Assembly (NCBI GenBank): GCA_964598565.1 | Contig: CAZRCG010000003.1 | Coordinates: 62,001 to 126,000 of the forward strand | Length of the DNA stretch: 64,000 bases | From: CAZRCG01 sp964598565 | Lineage (GTDB): Bacteria > Bdellovibrionota > UBA2394 | Reading direction: 5' to 3' | Program-made: the position numbers and the translations under genes | The notes under the pieces: model-generated | Database searches by the model: none | Told to the model about the DNA's origin: nothing | What the model saw: the letters and a program-made list of their open reading frames with translations, nothing else | Part shown: one piece after another, positions 43,339 to 51,453 of the stretch | How positions within the stretch are numbered: position 1 is the first letter of the stretch | How the letters are laid out: each line of letters opens with the position of its first letter

Positions 43339-45197
43339 CGTTTATTTGCATCCCATTTCGGGTCATCGGCAGTTCCGGCCAAGGGCTCGGAGGCGCTCGT
43401 ACCTGCCTCGATGCTTGCGGCCTTGCCGCCTGAAAGTGAATCGGCTTCTGCATGATCCAGGGGGGCGTCTTCTTCGGTCGCGGGGCTCTGTTGTTGCGCG
43501 TCGATTTGCGCGGCACTACGAATGACGGGAGTTTCTTCCAGACGGCGGGCTTCTTTAGCTGCCTTTATCTGAGCGACCTCCGCTTGATACACTTCGAGAT
43601 CGTCCTCTTCTTCCTCTTCAACTACCATGGCCGTCTTTTTGGGAAGCGCCACAGCCTTAAGAGGTTTAGCTTTCTCAGGGTTTTTCTCACTCAGAGAAAT
43701 TTGCTCATGGTGAAACGCGACATCGTAAAGCACCTTGATGCCTTTTTGGAAATGCTTCTCGAGTGCAATGATGGCGTCGCGCTCTTGATCGTTGAGAACT
43801 TCGTAGACGTCGGGATGTACGGTTACATACAAATGATCACTTTCAATAGTCAAAAGCTCGCGACGAATATCTCGTAGAGCCTGGTGGGCCAGAGTCATGC
43901 GATTCTTGATGAAGCCCTTGCCTTCGCACGTTGGGCAGTGATCGGTTAAATAGCGATGAACGGACTCTCGCGTTCGCTTTCTCGTCATTTCGACGAGCCC
44001 TAGATTTGAAATCTTGAGAATGGTCGTACGAGATTTATCACTGCGAAGAAGCTCTTCTAAAAAGCGATAGACCTGCTCTTTTGAGTTTTCATGCTCCATA
44101 TCGATGAAATCGATAATGATGATGCCACCAATATTTCGAAGGCGGAGTTGCTTTACGATCTCTTCCGCCGCTTCCATATTCGTTCGTAAAATAGTTTCTT
44201 CGAGAGTTTTCTTTCCGACAAATCGACCTGTATTGACGTCGATGGAGGTAAGCGCTTCGGTGGTTTCAATAATTAGATAACCGCCGCTCTTTAGCCACAC
44301 TTTCTTGCCAAGGGCTTTAGCTATATCTTGCTCCACATGAAAGCGATCAAAGAGAGGGGTCGTCTCTTCATAGAGCTCAATTTTTTCCCTCAACTCGGGA
44401 TTGAAATGTCGAATAAAACGCAGAATTCGACGATGCTCGCGCTCCGAATCGACTAAAACGCGCTCGACATCTTCGTCCATAAAGTCGCGAATCATTCTCG
44501 TCGTCAGATCTAAATCGTAATGCAAAAGTTTCGGGGCGGGATACGAGTGAAAACTGCGATCAATTTTTTTCCAGAGATTGAGCAAATAATCGACATCCGA
44601 GCGTATTTGCCGTTCGGGATCTCCACTGGAGGCAGCCGTGCGTACGATGAAACCTCCCTCCCGAGTTTTAAATTGATCGATGACTTTTTTCAGTCGTTTT
44701 CGATAGTCGTAACTTTCGATCTTTCGCGATACGCCGTTGTGCTTCAGTGTGGGCATAAAAACCACCGAGCGTCCCGGTAGCGAAATATGACAGGTCAGGC
44801 GGGCGCCCTTGGTGCCGATAGGGCCCTTGGCCACTTGAACTAAAATCTCTTGGCCCTCACGAACGAGTTCTGCGATGGGTGGAATTTCGTCCCAGCCCCG
44901 GCGTCGTTTGCGTTCGTTAGATTCGCCCCCTTCATCGTCATCGATGTCTAGGTCGTCGACATTATGTTTCGATTTATAAAAATCGCCGGCATACAAAAAG
45001 GCCGCCCGTTCGTGACCAATATCAACAAAGGCCGCTTGCATGCCCGGTAGAACACGCACGACCTTACCCTTGTACACGTTACCTACGATGCCTTTGTCGC
45101 TACTTCTTTCAAAGAAGAGTTCGGCCGTCTTTCGGCTCTCAAGAACAGCGATGCGTGTTTCTTGAGGACTACAATTAATGAGAATATCTTTAGACAC
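43335..45197 (-). CDS. rng: Ribonuclease E/G family protein
   Basis: This endoribonuclease processes rRNA and mRNA. The 620-residue protein has the N-terminal S1 domain (IVGNVYKGKVVRVLPGM), the DNase I-like catalytic site with IDVNTGRFVGKK and IIIIDFIDM, and the zinc-link cysteines CPTCEGKG. A low-complexity acidic/Ala-rich tail of about 110 residues follows, shorter than the RNase E scaffold domain, so RNase G-like or short RNase E are both possible. The start is GTG at 45197 with GGAGG 4 nt upstream, held in a small hairpin. Confidence 0.93.
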   Translation of the reverse strand: MSKDILINCSPQETRIAVLESRKTAELFFERSSDKGIVGNVYKGKVVRVLPGMQAAFVDIGHERAAFLYAGDFYKSKHNVDDLDIDDDEGGESNERKRRRGWDEIPPIAELVREGQEILVQVAKGPIGTKGARLTCHISLPGRSVVFMPTLKHNGVSRKIESYDYRKRLKKVIDQFKTREGGFIVRTAASSGDPERQIRSDVDYLLNLWKKIDRSFHSYPAPKLLHYDLDLTTRMIRDFMDEDVERVLVDSEREHRRILRFIRHFNPELREKIELYEETTPLFDRFHVEQDIAKALGKKVWLKSGGYLIIETTEALTSIDVNTGRFVGKKTLEETILRTNMEAAEEIVKQLRLRNIGGIIIIDFIDMEHENSKEQVYRFLEELLRSDKSRTTILKISNLGLVEMTRKRTRESVHRYLTDHCPTCEGKGFIKNRMTLAHQALRDIRRELLTIESDHLYVTVHPDVYEVLNDQERDAIIALEKHFQKGIKVLYDVAFHHEQISLSEKNPEKAKPLKAVALPKKTAMVVEEEEEDDLEVYQAEVAQIKAAKEARRLEETPVIRSAAQIDAQQQSPATEEDAPLDHAEADSLSGGKAASIEAGTSASEPLAGTADDPKWDANKR

Positions 45198-45201
45198 AAA
45201 A

Positions 45202-45216
45202 CCTCCATCAAGGAGG
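45202..45216 (-). promoter_or_regulatory. Hairpin covering the rng ribosome-binding site
   Basis: In the minus-strand mRNA CCUCC pairs with GGAGG across a 5-nt loop, and the GGAGG is the Shine-Dalgarno sequence 4 nt before the GUG start. The all-GC 5-bp stem could limit translation. RNase E-type genes are known to control their own message through the 5' leader, so this is a plausible regulatory site. Confidence 0.45.
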
Positions 45217-45231
45217 CCTTCTTAGAGCCCC

Positions 45232-45432
45232 TCAACGTTGAGAGGCAATTTCACAACAACTATGAATCGAAAAACGATCCAAAACTTTAGTGGGCGCCAG
45301 CTCCAAAGGCTTCAAGCCCAACGGGCGATTCCTTGGCTTTGCCCTAAGCACGCTTGTGGGCGAGCTGATTTTGCTAAATCCAGCCAGAATGAGGCCGGCA
45401 CAGATGAAATTGAAGGCCAACTTGTTTGTCAT
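45232..45432 (-). CDS. Possible small membrane protein in the rng leader
   Basis: This is a 66-codon frame starting ATG at 45432, ending 34 bp before rng. It has one hydrophobic segment (LAFNFICAGLILAGF) followed by a basic tail, and codon use resembles its neighbours. No good ribosome-binding site is seen. The frame is also open upstream to 45498. It may be a real leader-encoded peptide or chance. The rest of the 441-bp gap up to 45638 shows no other gene. Confidence 0.3.
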   Translation of the reverse strand: MTNKLAFNFICAGLILAGFSKISSPTSVLRAKPRNRPLGLKPLELAPTKVLDRFSIHSCCEIASQR

Positions 45433-45638
45433 TTCAAACAATCTTTTTCTACCCTTACTACCGACGCAAGGTCTTCGTCGTTGAATGACCTTTGTCAATA
45501 AACCTTAAAGATCCACAATAGACCAAGGTATGAGTGGGGTCAAATAATGGGCCGATTGAATTGAGAGCAAGGCATCAAAGCCGCGTATGATGCCCCTAGA
45601 TCAGTCGCTGCAGCAGAAATTCCATGATTTCTCGGTTC

Positions 45639-45941
45639 TCAAGCTTGCGGCGAAGCTGACTGGATCTGGGCAGCCTCTAACTCGGCTGTTTTGGAGCTTA
45701 GGGCGGCTTCGAGGGTTTCGACCTGACTTCGAAACTGAACGGCCTGGTTTTGCTCTTGAGCCAGCTGTGTTTCAAGAGAAGCCTTTTCATTGAGAAGATG
45801 TTCGTAGTCAGCGTCTTGAGGGGGCATTTTAACTTGGCGAAGGGCCCGAGTTAAAAGCACCAGAGAGATCGACAAGAGCGTCGACGTGAGCGAAAACAAT
45901 AAAAATAAGACGGTATACGAGATCATAGCGCTGAAACCCAT
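45639..45941 (-). CDS. Small membrane-anchored coiled-coil protein
   Basis: The 100-residue protein has an N-terminal transmembrane helix (VLFLLFSLTSTLLSISLVLL) followed by a heptad-rich coiled coil (EHLLNEKASLETQLAQEQNQ and onward), ending Ala/Gln-rich. I do not recognise a family. It could act as a small scaffold or division-type protein, but nothing shows this. An internal ATG at 45926 is an alternative start. Confidence 0.6.
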   Translation of the reverse strand: MGFSAMISYTVLFLLFSLTSTLLSISLVLLTRALRQVKMPPQDADYEHLLNEKASLETQLAQEQNQAVQFRSQVETLEAALSSKTAELEAAQIQSASPQA

Positions 45942-46073
45942 TCTGCCGCGAAAGACCTCTAGGGTTCGCGCGACTCCCAGGCTTCATTCTATAATAAATT
46001 GAGAGGCTTTGGGGGCTGGGGCGCCGCGAGCGGGTTCAATGATACTCAAGCGATATCGCATGACGGCAAAAGG

Positions 46074-47165
46074 CTAGACCGACGCGGCAGGTTGAACTTT
46101 CTTTAACATGCCACAGGCCGCGTAAATATCGTTACCGCGGTTTTTACGAATGAAGACGGGAGACTCCGATTTGAGAACGGCGGCATGAAATCGCATAATT
46201 GTGGCGTCATCAGGTCGTTTAAATTCGGTAAACTCGCTCTCGTTGTAGGGAATCAAATTGATCTTGCAGGGCACCTGGGCTGTCAGTTGTATTAGACGCC
46301 GCGCATCATCGGGGCTGTCGCTGATGCCTTTCATCAAAATATATTCAAATGTGACTCGTTTATTGGTGCGTACAGAGTAGTCGCGACACGCTCTCATCAG
46401 CTCCTCGATGGGCCATCGGTGATTAATGGGCATGATCTCGGTGCGAATCGCATCAGTGGTGGCGTTGAGTGAGACGGCGAGGCGAAACGGATCTTCTTTT
46501 GTTAATGCGTCGATTTTATCCACTTTTCCGACCGTGGAGACCGTGATTTTGCGAGCACTTAAATCGAGACCCTTTTGATGAGAAAGAATTCGGGTCGCCT
46601 TACGAACCTCTTCAAAATTATCAAAAGGCTCCCCCATGCCCATAAAGACAATATTGGTAACCCGTCGCAGTTGTGTATCGTTTAATACCGTCCAAACTTG
46701 GCGCACGATATCGCTCGCTTTTAGATGGGTTTTAAATCCTAACTGAGCGGTCAGGCAAAATTTACAGGCCATTTTACAACCGACCTGAGAACTCACGCAC
46801 AGAGTCACGCGATCTTTTTCAGGAATATAAACACATTCGATTTCTTGGGGCCCCTTGTCGGTCTCTACACCCAGTAAAAATTTAACCGTACCGTCCGTTG
46901 ATACTAAGCGCTGCACGACAGGCAAACCATGGAGCGGTACGAGATCTTTTACCATAGGGCGCAGGCCCGCCGGCAGTGAGGTCATGGCCTCGACATCCGT
47001 CACAAAATGTTTGTAGACGAAACTGACGAAGGACGAGCCGTGATACCGCTTGCCGAGAAGGCTGCCTAGTTTTTCTTCGGCCTCAGGAATTTCGAGGCCA
47101 AAAAAATCCACAGGGGTTTGCCCTTCAATGGGGGAGGCGTGTTCAATGGCATCGCAAGATCTCAT
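46074..47165 (-). CDS. rlmN: Dual-specificity RNA methyltransferase (23S A2503 / tRNA A37)
   Basis: RlmN is a radical-SAM enzyme. The 363-residue protein has the cluster motif CKMACKFC with the preceding TLCVSSQVG, then NIVFMGMGEPFDN, KITVSTVG and a C-terminal cysteine in ACGML that fits the mechanistic second cysteine. The C-terminus VFIRKNRGNDIYAACG is family-typical. It lies downstream of ndk on the same strand. Confidence 0.96.
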   Translation of the reverse strand: MRSCDAIEHASPIEGQTPVDFFGLEIPEAEEKLGSLLGKRYHGSSFVSFVYKHFVTDVEAMTSLPAGLRPMVKDLVPLHGLPVVQRLVSTDGTVKFLLGVETDKGPQEIECVYIPEKDRVTLCVSSQVGCKMACKFCLTAQLGFKTHLKASDIVRQVWTVLNDTQLRRVTNIVFMGMGEPFDNFEEVRKATRILSHQKGLDLSARKITVSTVGKVDKIDALTKEDPFRLAVSLNATTDAIRTEIMPINHRWPIEELMRACRDYSVRTNKRVTFEYILMKGISDSPDDARRLIQLTAQVPCKINLIPYNESEFTEFKRPDDATIMRFHAAVLKSESPVFIRKNRGNDIYAACGMLKKVQPAASV

Positions 47166-47211
47166 AGTTGTTTAAACTCAATAGCCTTTATGGTGACTCT
47201 ACTCGACCGAC

Positions 47212-47631
47212 TTACACTAATTCCGACGAGTTAAAAAAGAATCGTACTTCAAACGCGGCTGTCTCAGGGGCGTCACTCCCATGAACCGTATTCGCTTCAA
47301 TGCTTTCAGCAAAATCCGCTCGAATGGTTCCCTTAGCAGCATCTTTGGGATTGGTCGCACCCATGATTTCACGATTTTTCTTAATAGCGCCTTCGCCTTC
47401 AAGGACCGATACAACGACGGGTCCGCTCGTCATCGATTCAACCAGTGACGCATAAAAGGGACGTTCACGATGAACGGCGTAAAATCCTTCAGCCTGAGCG
47501 CGACTGAGTTGCAGTTTTTTGACGGCGACGATTTTAAGGCCGTTGTCTTCAAAGCGAGTCAAAATCTTTCCGATCAGATTTCGTTTTGTGCCGTCAGGTT
47601 TAATGATGCTTAAAGTTCGTTCTGTTGTCAT
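47212..47631 (-). CDS. ndk: Nucleoside diphosphate kinase
   Basis: Ndk balances NTP pools through a phosphohistidine. The 139-residue protein opens TERTLSIIKPDGTKRNLIG and contains the active-site histidine in NTVHGSDAPETA, with FAESIEANTVHG just before it. The length is normal. It sits 46 bp before rlmN on the same strand. Confidence 0.97.
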   Translation of the reverse strand: MTTERTLSIIKPDGTKRNLIGKILTRFEDNGLKIVAVKKLQLSRAQAEGFYAVHRERPFYASLVESMTSGPVVVSVLEGEGAIKKNREIMGATNPKDAAKGTIRADFAESIEANTVHGSDAPETAAFEVRFFFNSSELV

Positions 47632-47780
47632 AAGGTCTCCTCGTATCTAAATGTCAGGTTCGACGCGCTCCTTGCGAAAACGTCGGTTGTTGAAAATTTT
47701 CTCTCGGCCTGGATCCTTCGCCGGGCGTCTCATCTGGACGTTTCTCGGCAGCCCCAGAAAGCAGCTCTGGCGACCGGTCC

Positions 47781-48677
47781 CTAAAGTGAGGCTAAAACCT
47801 TCTTCATGGTAGGACCCAGATCTGATGGATTCTCTACCACATGAACTCCTGCCTTGCGAAGTGCTTCCATCTTAGCTTGTGCCGTACCCTTACCGCCCGA
47901 GATAATAGCGCCCGCATGGCCCATGCGCCGGCCTGCCGGAGCCGTTGCACCCGCAATAAAGCTCACCACCGGTTTTTTGAGCTCTTTTCGGATCCATTCG
48001 GCGGCCTCTTCTTCTTCGGAGCCCCCAATTTCACCAATCATAATGATGCCTTTGGTCTCTGAATCATCCTTAAAGCGCTTTAGAATCTCAATAAAGTCTG
48101 CCCCGTGAATGGGATCGCCCCCAATACCTACGCAGGTCGTGGCTCCCAGCCCTACGCGACTCACCTGATCGACCGCTTCGTAGGTGAGGGTTCCTGAGCG
48201 CGATAGAATGCCGACCGGGCCGCGTTTTCCGACCGATCCCGGTTGAATGCCAATACGACATTCGCCCATGGTCGTCACGCCCGGACAATTGGGGCCGATT
48301 AGCAAACAGCGCGAGCTGGTCAGGCGTTTTAGCTCGGCTTTGACGGCAATCATATCGTTGACTGGAATTCCTTCGGTGATGGTGACGACCAGTTCCATGC
48401 CAGCCCACGCCGCTTCTAAAATGGCGTCGGCGGCGAAGGGTGGTGGCACAAAAATAACGGTGGCAGTTGCCCCTGTTTTCTCGCGAGCCTCACGAACTGA
48501 ATTAAATACGGGCACCTTGTAAGTGCCTTCTTCCATAAAGGTGCCGCCCTTACCAGGGGTAACGCCTCCGACAATGGCCGTGCCATAGTCCAACGATTGT
48601 TTGGCGTGAAACCAACCGGTTTTTCCTGTGATTCCTTGAACAATGACCTTGGTATTTTTTTGAATCAAAATCGACAT
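47781..48677 (-). CDS. sucD: Succinyl-CoA synthetase alpha subunit
   Basis: SucD carries the phosphohistidine of the TCA-cycle ligase. The 298-residue protein shows VQGITGKTG (CoA-binding Rossmann start), GPNCPG, and the active-site block RRMGHAGAIISGGKGTA with the catalytic His. It begins 17 bp after sucC ends, so the two subunits are co-expressed. Confidence 0.97.
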   Translation of the reverse strand: MSILIQKNTKVIVQGITGKTGWFHAKQSLDYGTAIVGGVTPGKGGTFMEEGTYKVPVFNSVREAREKTGATATVIFVPPPFAADAILEAAWAGMELVVTITEGIPVNDMIAVKAELKRLTSSRCLLIGPNCPGVTTMGECRIGIQPGSVGKRGPVGILSRSGTLTYEAVDQVSRVGLGATTCVGIGGDPIHGADFIEILKRFKDDSETKGIIMIGEIGGSEEEEAAEWIRKELKKPVVSFIAGATAPAGRRMGHAGAIISGGKGTAQAKMEALRKAGVHVVENPSDLGPTMKKVLASL

Positions 48678-48694
48678 GCTTTCCTCATTTCTCC

Positions 48695-49855
48695 CTAGCG
48701 GGCACTGCGAACGACTTTTTCGGCGGCTTCGCCGATTGTCTCCGCTGTTTCAATAGCAAGACCGCTTTCTGCAAGAAGTTTGAGTCCTTCGGCGGCCCGA
48801 GTGCCCTGCAGTCTTACAACAAGAGGCAATTTCAGTTTGGTGGCTTTGACCGCTTCAAGAATGCCACTCGCAATGATATCGCATTTCATGATGCCTCCGA
48901 AAATATTGACCAAGATGGCTTTCACCTTGGTATCCTTCAAAATAATCTTGAAAGCTTCGGTGACTGCCTCTTTCGTAGCGCCGCCCCCAACATCTAAGAA
49001 ATTGGCAGGCTCAGCGCCGGCAAGCTTGATGACGTCCATGGTGGCCATCGCCAAACCCGCACCATTGACCATGCAACCGATGGTTCCATCGAGAGAAATA
49101 TAGTTGAGACCAAACTTCGCCGCTTCCATTTCAAGAGCATCCTCTTCATGAAGATCTCGCAAGGTCTCGAAGTTGGGGTGGCGATAGAGGCCGTTATCAT
49201 CGAGGGTCATCTTGGCATCGAGCGCCACGAGTTGATTGTCTTTCGTAACAACCAGAGGATTGATCTCTATTAAGGAGGCATCGAGCTCAAGATACGCGCG
49301 AATCAAATTTTGAACGAGCGAGGTCAGTTTGGATGCGAGACTATCGGGCAGGGCGAGTTGGCTGGCGAGTTCTCTCCCTAAATAAGGACGAAACCCAAGA
49401 AGGGGGTCGATCGCGATGCGGTGAATTTTCTCTGGGCTCTTGGCCGCGACTTCTTCAATGTCCATACCGCCTTCAGACGATGCAATAACGACCAGTTGAG
49501 AACTGTCTCGATCGAGAAGAACGGCTAAATAGAGTTCGCGATCGATCGCGGTGCCGGCTTCAAGATAGAGGGTTCGCACCTTCTGCCCCTTGGGGCCGGT
49601 TTGATGGGTGATCAGGTTCATTCCCAAAATCTGAGAGGCATAGGTTTTAACCTCCGTGGGACTTTTCGCAATTTTTACACCGCCGCCTTTACCGCGGCCA
49701 CCGGCGTGAATCTGAGCTTTCACAGCGATGACGTCGGATGATAGCGAGCGAATAGCGGAGTCGATATCATCAAGTTGATGGATGGCAACGCCGGCCGATA
49801 CCGGAACGCCGAAGGGTTTTAGGAGAGCCTTGGCTTGATATTCGTGAATTTTCAT
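48695..49855 (-). CDS. sucC: Succinyl-CoA synthetase beta subunit
   Basis: SucC contributes the ATP-grasp nucleotide site and the succinate site. From ATG 49855 the protein (386 residues) starts MKIHEYQAKALLKPFGVPV, the family consensus. It also has KAQIHAGGRGKGGGVK, EINPLVV and FLDVGGGATKEAV. An in-frame start at 49879 is less likely. Copy B of the palindromic element lies about 60 bp upstream. Confidence 0.97.
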   Translation of the reverse strand: MKIHEYQAKALLKPFGVPVSAGVAIHQLDDIDSAIRSLSSDVIAVKAQIHAGGRGKGGGVKIAKSPTEVKTYASQILGMNLITHQTGPKGQKVRTLYLEAGTAIDRELYLAVLLDRDSSQLVVIASSEGGMDIEEVAAKSPEKIHRIAIDPLLGFRPYLGRELASQLALPDSLASKLTSLVQNLIRAYLELDASLIEINPLVVTKDNQLVALDAKMTLDDNGLYRHPNFETLRDLHEEDALEMEAAKFGLNYISLDGTIGCMVNGAGLAMATMDVIKLAGAEPANFLDVGGGATKEAVTEAFKIILKDTKVKAILVNIFGGIMKCDIIASGILEAVKATKLKLPLVVRLQGTRAAEGLKLLAESGLAIETAETIGEAAEKVVRSAR

Positions 49856-49916
49856 AAGTTTCACGCTATCAATGCGCAATTCATGACGCCAAGGGAAAAG
49901 AGTTGAAAGTCATTGA

Positions 49917-50157
49917 GATCGCGGCGAAACCCTGCCCCTGTCGACTCAGCAATCCTTGACCAGGGATGGGAGCCATGTATTCAGAGGACCGGCTAAACTT
50001 TATTTATTCCATTGCGAAAGGGAGAGAAGCCTCCAGCTGGCGACGAAGTTTCTCTTTCTACGACGCTCACTGCCGCCCAGCTGAGCCTCTGAATACATGG
50101 CTCCCATCCCTGGTCCATCATCGATCAGCGAGACAGGGGCAGTGACACCGCCGCGAC
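49917..50157 (+). repeat. Palindromic intergenic element, copy B, with perfect 30-bp inverted repeat
   Basis: The core at 49981-50092 (112 bp) begins TCAGAGGACCGGCTAAAC and ends AGCTGAGCCTCTGA. The flanking arms 49958-49980 and 50093-50115 are perfectly complementary over 23 nt, giving with the terminal TCAGAGG a perfect 30-bp inverted repeat. Further out CTGCCCCTGTC (49932-49942) pairs with 50132-50142, and TCGCGGCG (49919-49926) with 50149-50156. The whole 241-bp unit can fold into one long hairpin. It lies upstream of sucC. Confidence 0.85.
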
Positions 50158-50315
50158 CAACTATAGAAAGAGGCAATAAAGTCGAAGGTGAAATTTTTTT
50201 TGGTCAGGGAAACGGCAGCCCACAAATTCTAGAGCGCGAGTCAATCCGACTCTTATTGAGAAAGAGTCATCGGCCCCGTCGGCTCATTCACAGTTTAGTA
50301 CAAGGGGCGCTATGA
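50145..50315 (+). CDS. Possible small gene or gene remnant beside copy B
   Basis: A plus-strand frame ending at 50315 reads VEGEIFFGQGNGSPQILERE and continues in an Arg/Leu-rich segment with coding-like composition. Starts are poor: GTG 50145 lies inside the repeat's outer arm, and ATG 50097 lies in the inner arm. It may be the tail of a gene whose 5' part was replaced by the repeat, or a short real gene. It ends 6 bp inside the convergent gene at 50310. Confidence 0.3.
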   Translation, partial: TPPRPTIERGNKVEGEIFFGQGNGSPQILERESIRLLLRKSHRPRRLIHSLVQGAL

Positions 50316-51065
50316 GCTCTTTTCTCGAATCACGACTACTAGAGTTGTTTTGAGACGCCGACCGAAAACCGTGTTCACATAGTGGCTTTCTCGAAGGAGG
50401 TCAAAATGAAGAGATGCAATCTCAGAAAAGCCAGAAAAGGGCATGTGATACCGACCAACCTTGTTGAGGTAGCCGGAGAACTGCAGCAGCTCATCGCGAG
50501 CTTTTGGATTTGTCTCAAAGAAAAGTTGCATGTTAATCGATAAGTCGACTAGGGCCATTAGATTTTTTCGAGGCTGCGTTGGTAAATAAAGCCATTGTTT
50601 AAGAATACTTCGATCAAAGTGACCGAGGAAAAATTCAAACCACGCGTCCTGGGCGGCTGAGAAATCAGGGTAGTCCAATAAACTTGGTCTATTGCCAAGA
50701 AGGGCCTGTTGACCTCCTAAGATCTTCAGAAATGTCGCGATCAGAACGGGATCCTCCAAAGTAAAGTAATCGAAGAGCCGATTCTCGCGACCCCTATTAA
50801 AATCATGTTGATCTATCAACAGCTCGTTAACAGCATCCTCCAGGGCTTCGGAACGCGAATGATGAGATAACATTCTCTCCAGGGTCTGCCTTAAAGGTTT
50901 TTGCAGTGATGGAACGAGGGGTGTTTCTCGAACGAGGCGAATCATAGCCTGAATGCAGTCGTGATGAGTCATTACGGTGGCCGTCGTCAAGGTGACAAGT
51001 GGAGCCCATGACATAACTACGATGGCGATGGCTTTGATCAGAGAGATTCCGAATCGATTTCTCAT
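50310..51065 (-). CDS. Exported helical protein of unknown function
   Basis: From ATG 51065 the 251-residue protein has a signal segment (ISLIKAIAIVVMSWAPLVTL) and a mainly alpha-helical mature region with many Leu/Arg/Phe (DAVNELLIDQHDFNRG, AWFEFFLGHFDRSILKQW). The family is not recognised. A 14-residue longer start (51107) lacks a signal-like beginning. It stands alone between repeat B and the M4-like peptidase. Confidence 0.6.
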   Translation of the reverse strand: MRNRFGISLIKAIAIVVMSWAPLVTLTTATVMTHHDCIQAMIRLVRETPLVPSLQKPLRQTLERMLSHHSRSEALEDAVNELLIDQHDFNRGRENRLFDYFTLEDPVLIATFLKILGGQQALLGNRPSLLDYPDFSAAQDAWFEFFLGHFDRSILKQWLYLPTQPRKNLMALVDLSINMQLFFETNPKARDELLQFSGYLNKVGRYHMPFSGFSEIASLHFDLLRESHYVNTVFGRRLKTTLVVVIREKSS

Positions 51066-51453
51066 ATTTATAGGATAACAAACGTTATACTCACAACTAC
51101 GTCGCAAAGTGTAAGCCCTCTATTTCGCCGTTCTAATTTTAGATTGACACCCTTAAGAATGAAGTCCTTACGTCAAATCGGCTAAAGATTCAAGTCACAT
51201 GAACAACGACAAACGACATTGTTAATTTCTTTTAAAGCTGGTTGGCTCATTCGGCGCACTCTTGGAGCGCCTAGGCTTAATTATAGAGCGGCCGATTTAA
51301 GCAATGTTGAAAGCCTTTTTTTTTGGGGGGGGGAGGGGCGATACACTGGATACACTGGAGCATTTTCTGCGTGATCCCGTTGATATTGGGCTACTTCATG
51401 ACGAAGGGCCTCTTATGAGAATCTTATCGTCGGGAGAGGTTTTTTATTTGCCA
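51066..51453. other. Gene-free spacer with homopolymer tract and short tandem repeat
   Basis: No convincing gene is visible. The spacer contains nine T followed by nine G (51316-51333), a 9-bp tandem duplication gatacactg (51340-51357), and a GGCGC...GCGCC hairpin near 51260. The T9-G9 tract is prone to slippage. Confidence 0.6.

Noticed and set aside
45984..46061. 25-codon minus-strand frame between rlmN and the coiled-coil protein
   Set aside because: The peptide looks plausible, but there is no ribosome-binding site and it is too short to support from one sequence.
47641..47780. ndk-sucD spacer as a further copy of the palindromic element
   Set aside because: It contains GC-rich short hairpins and an ACCGG, but lacks the TCAGA ends and the core order.
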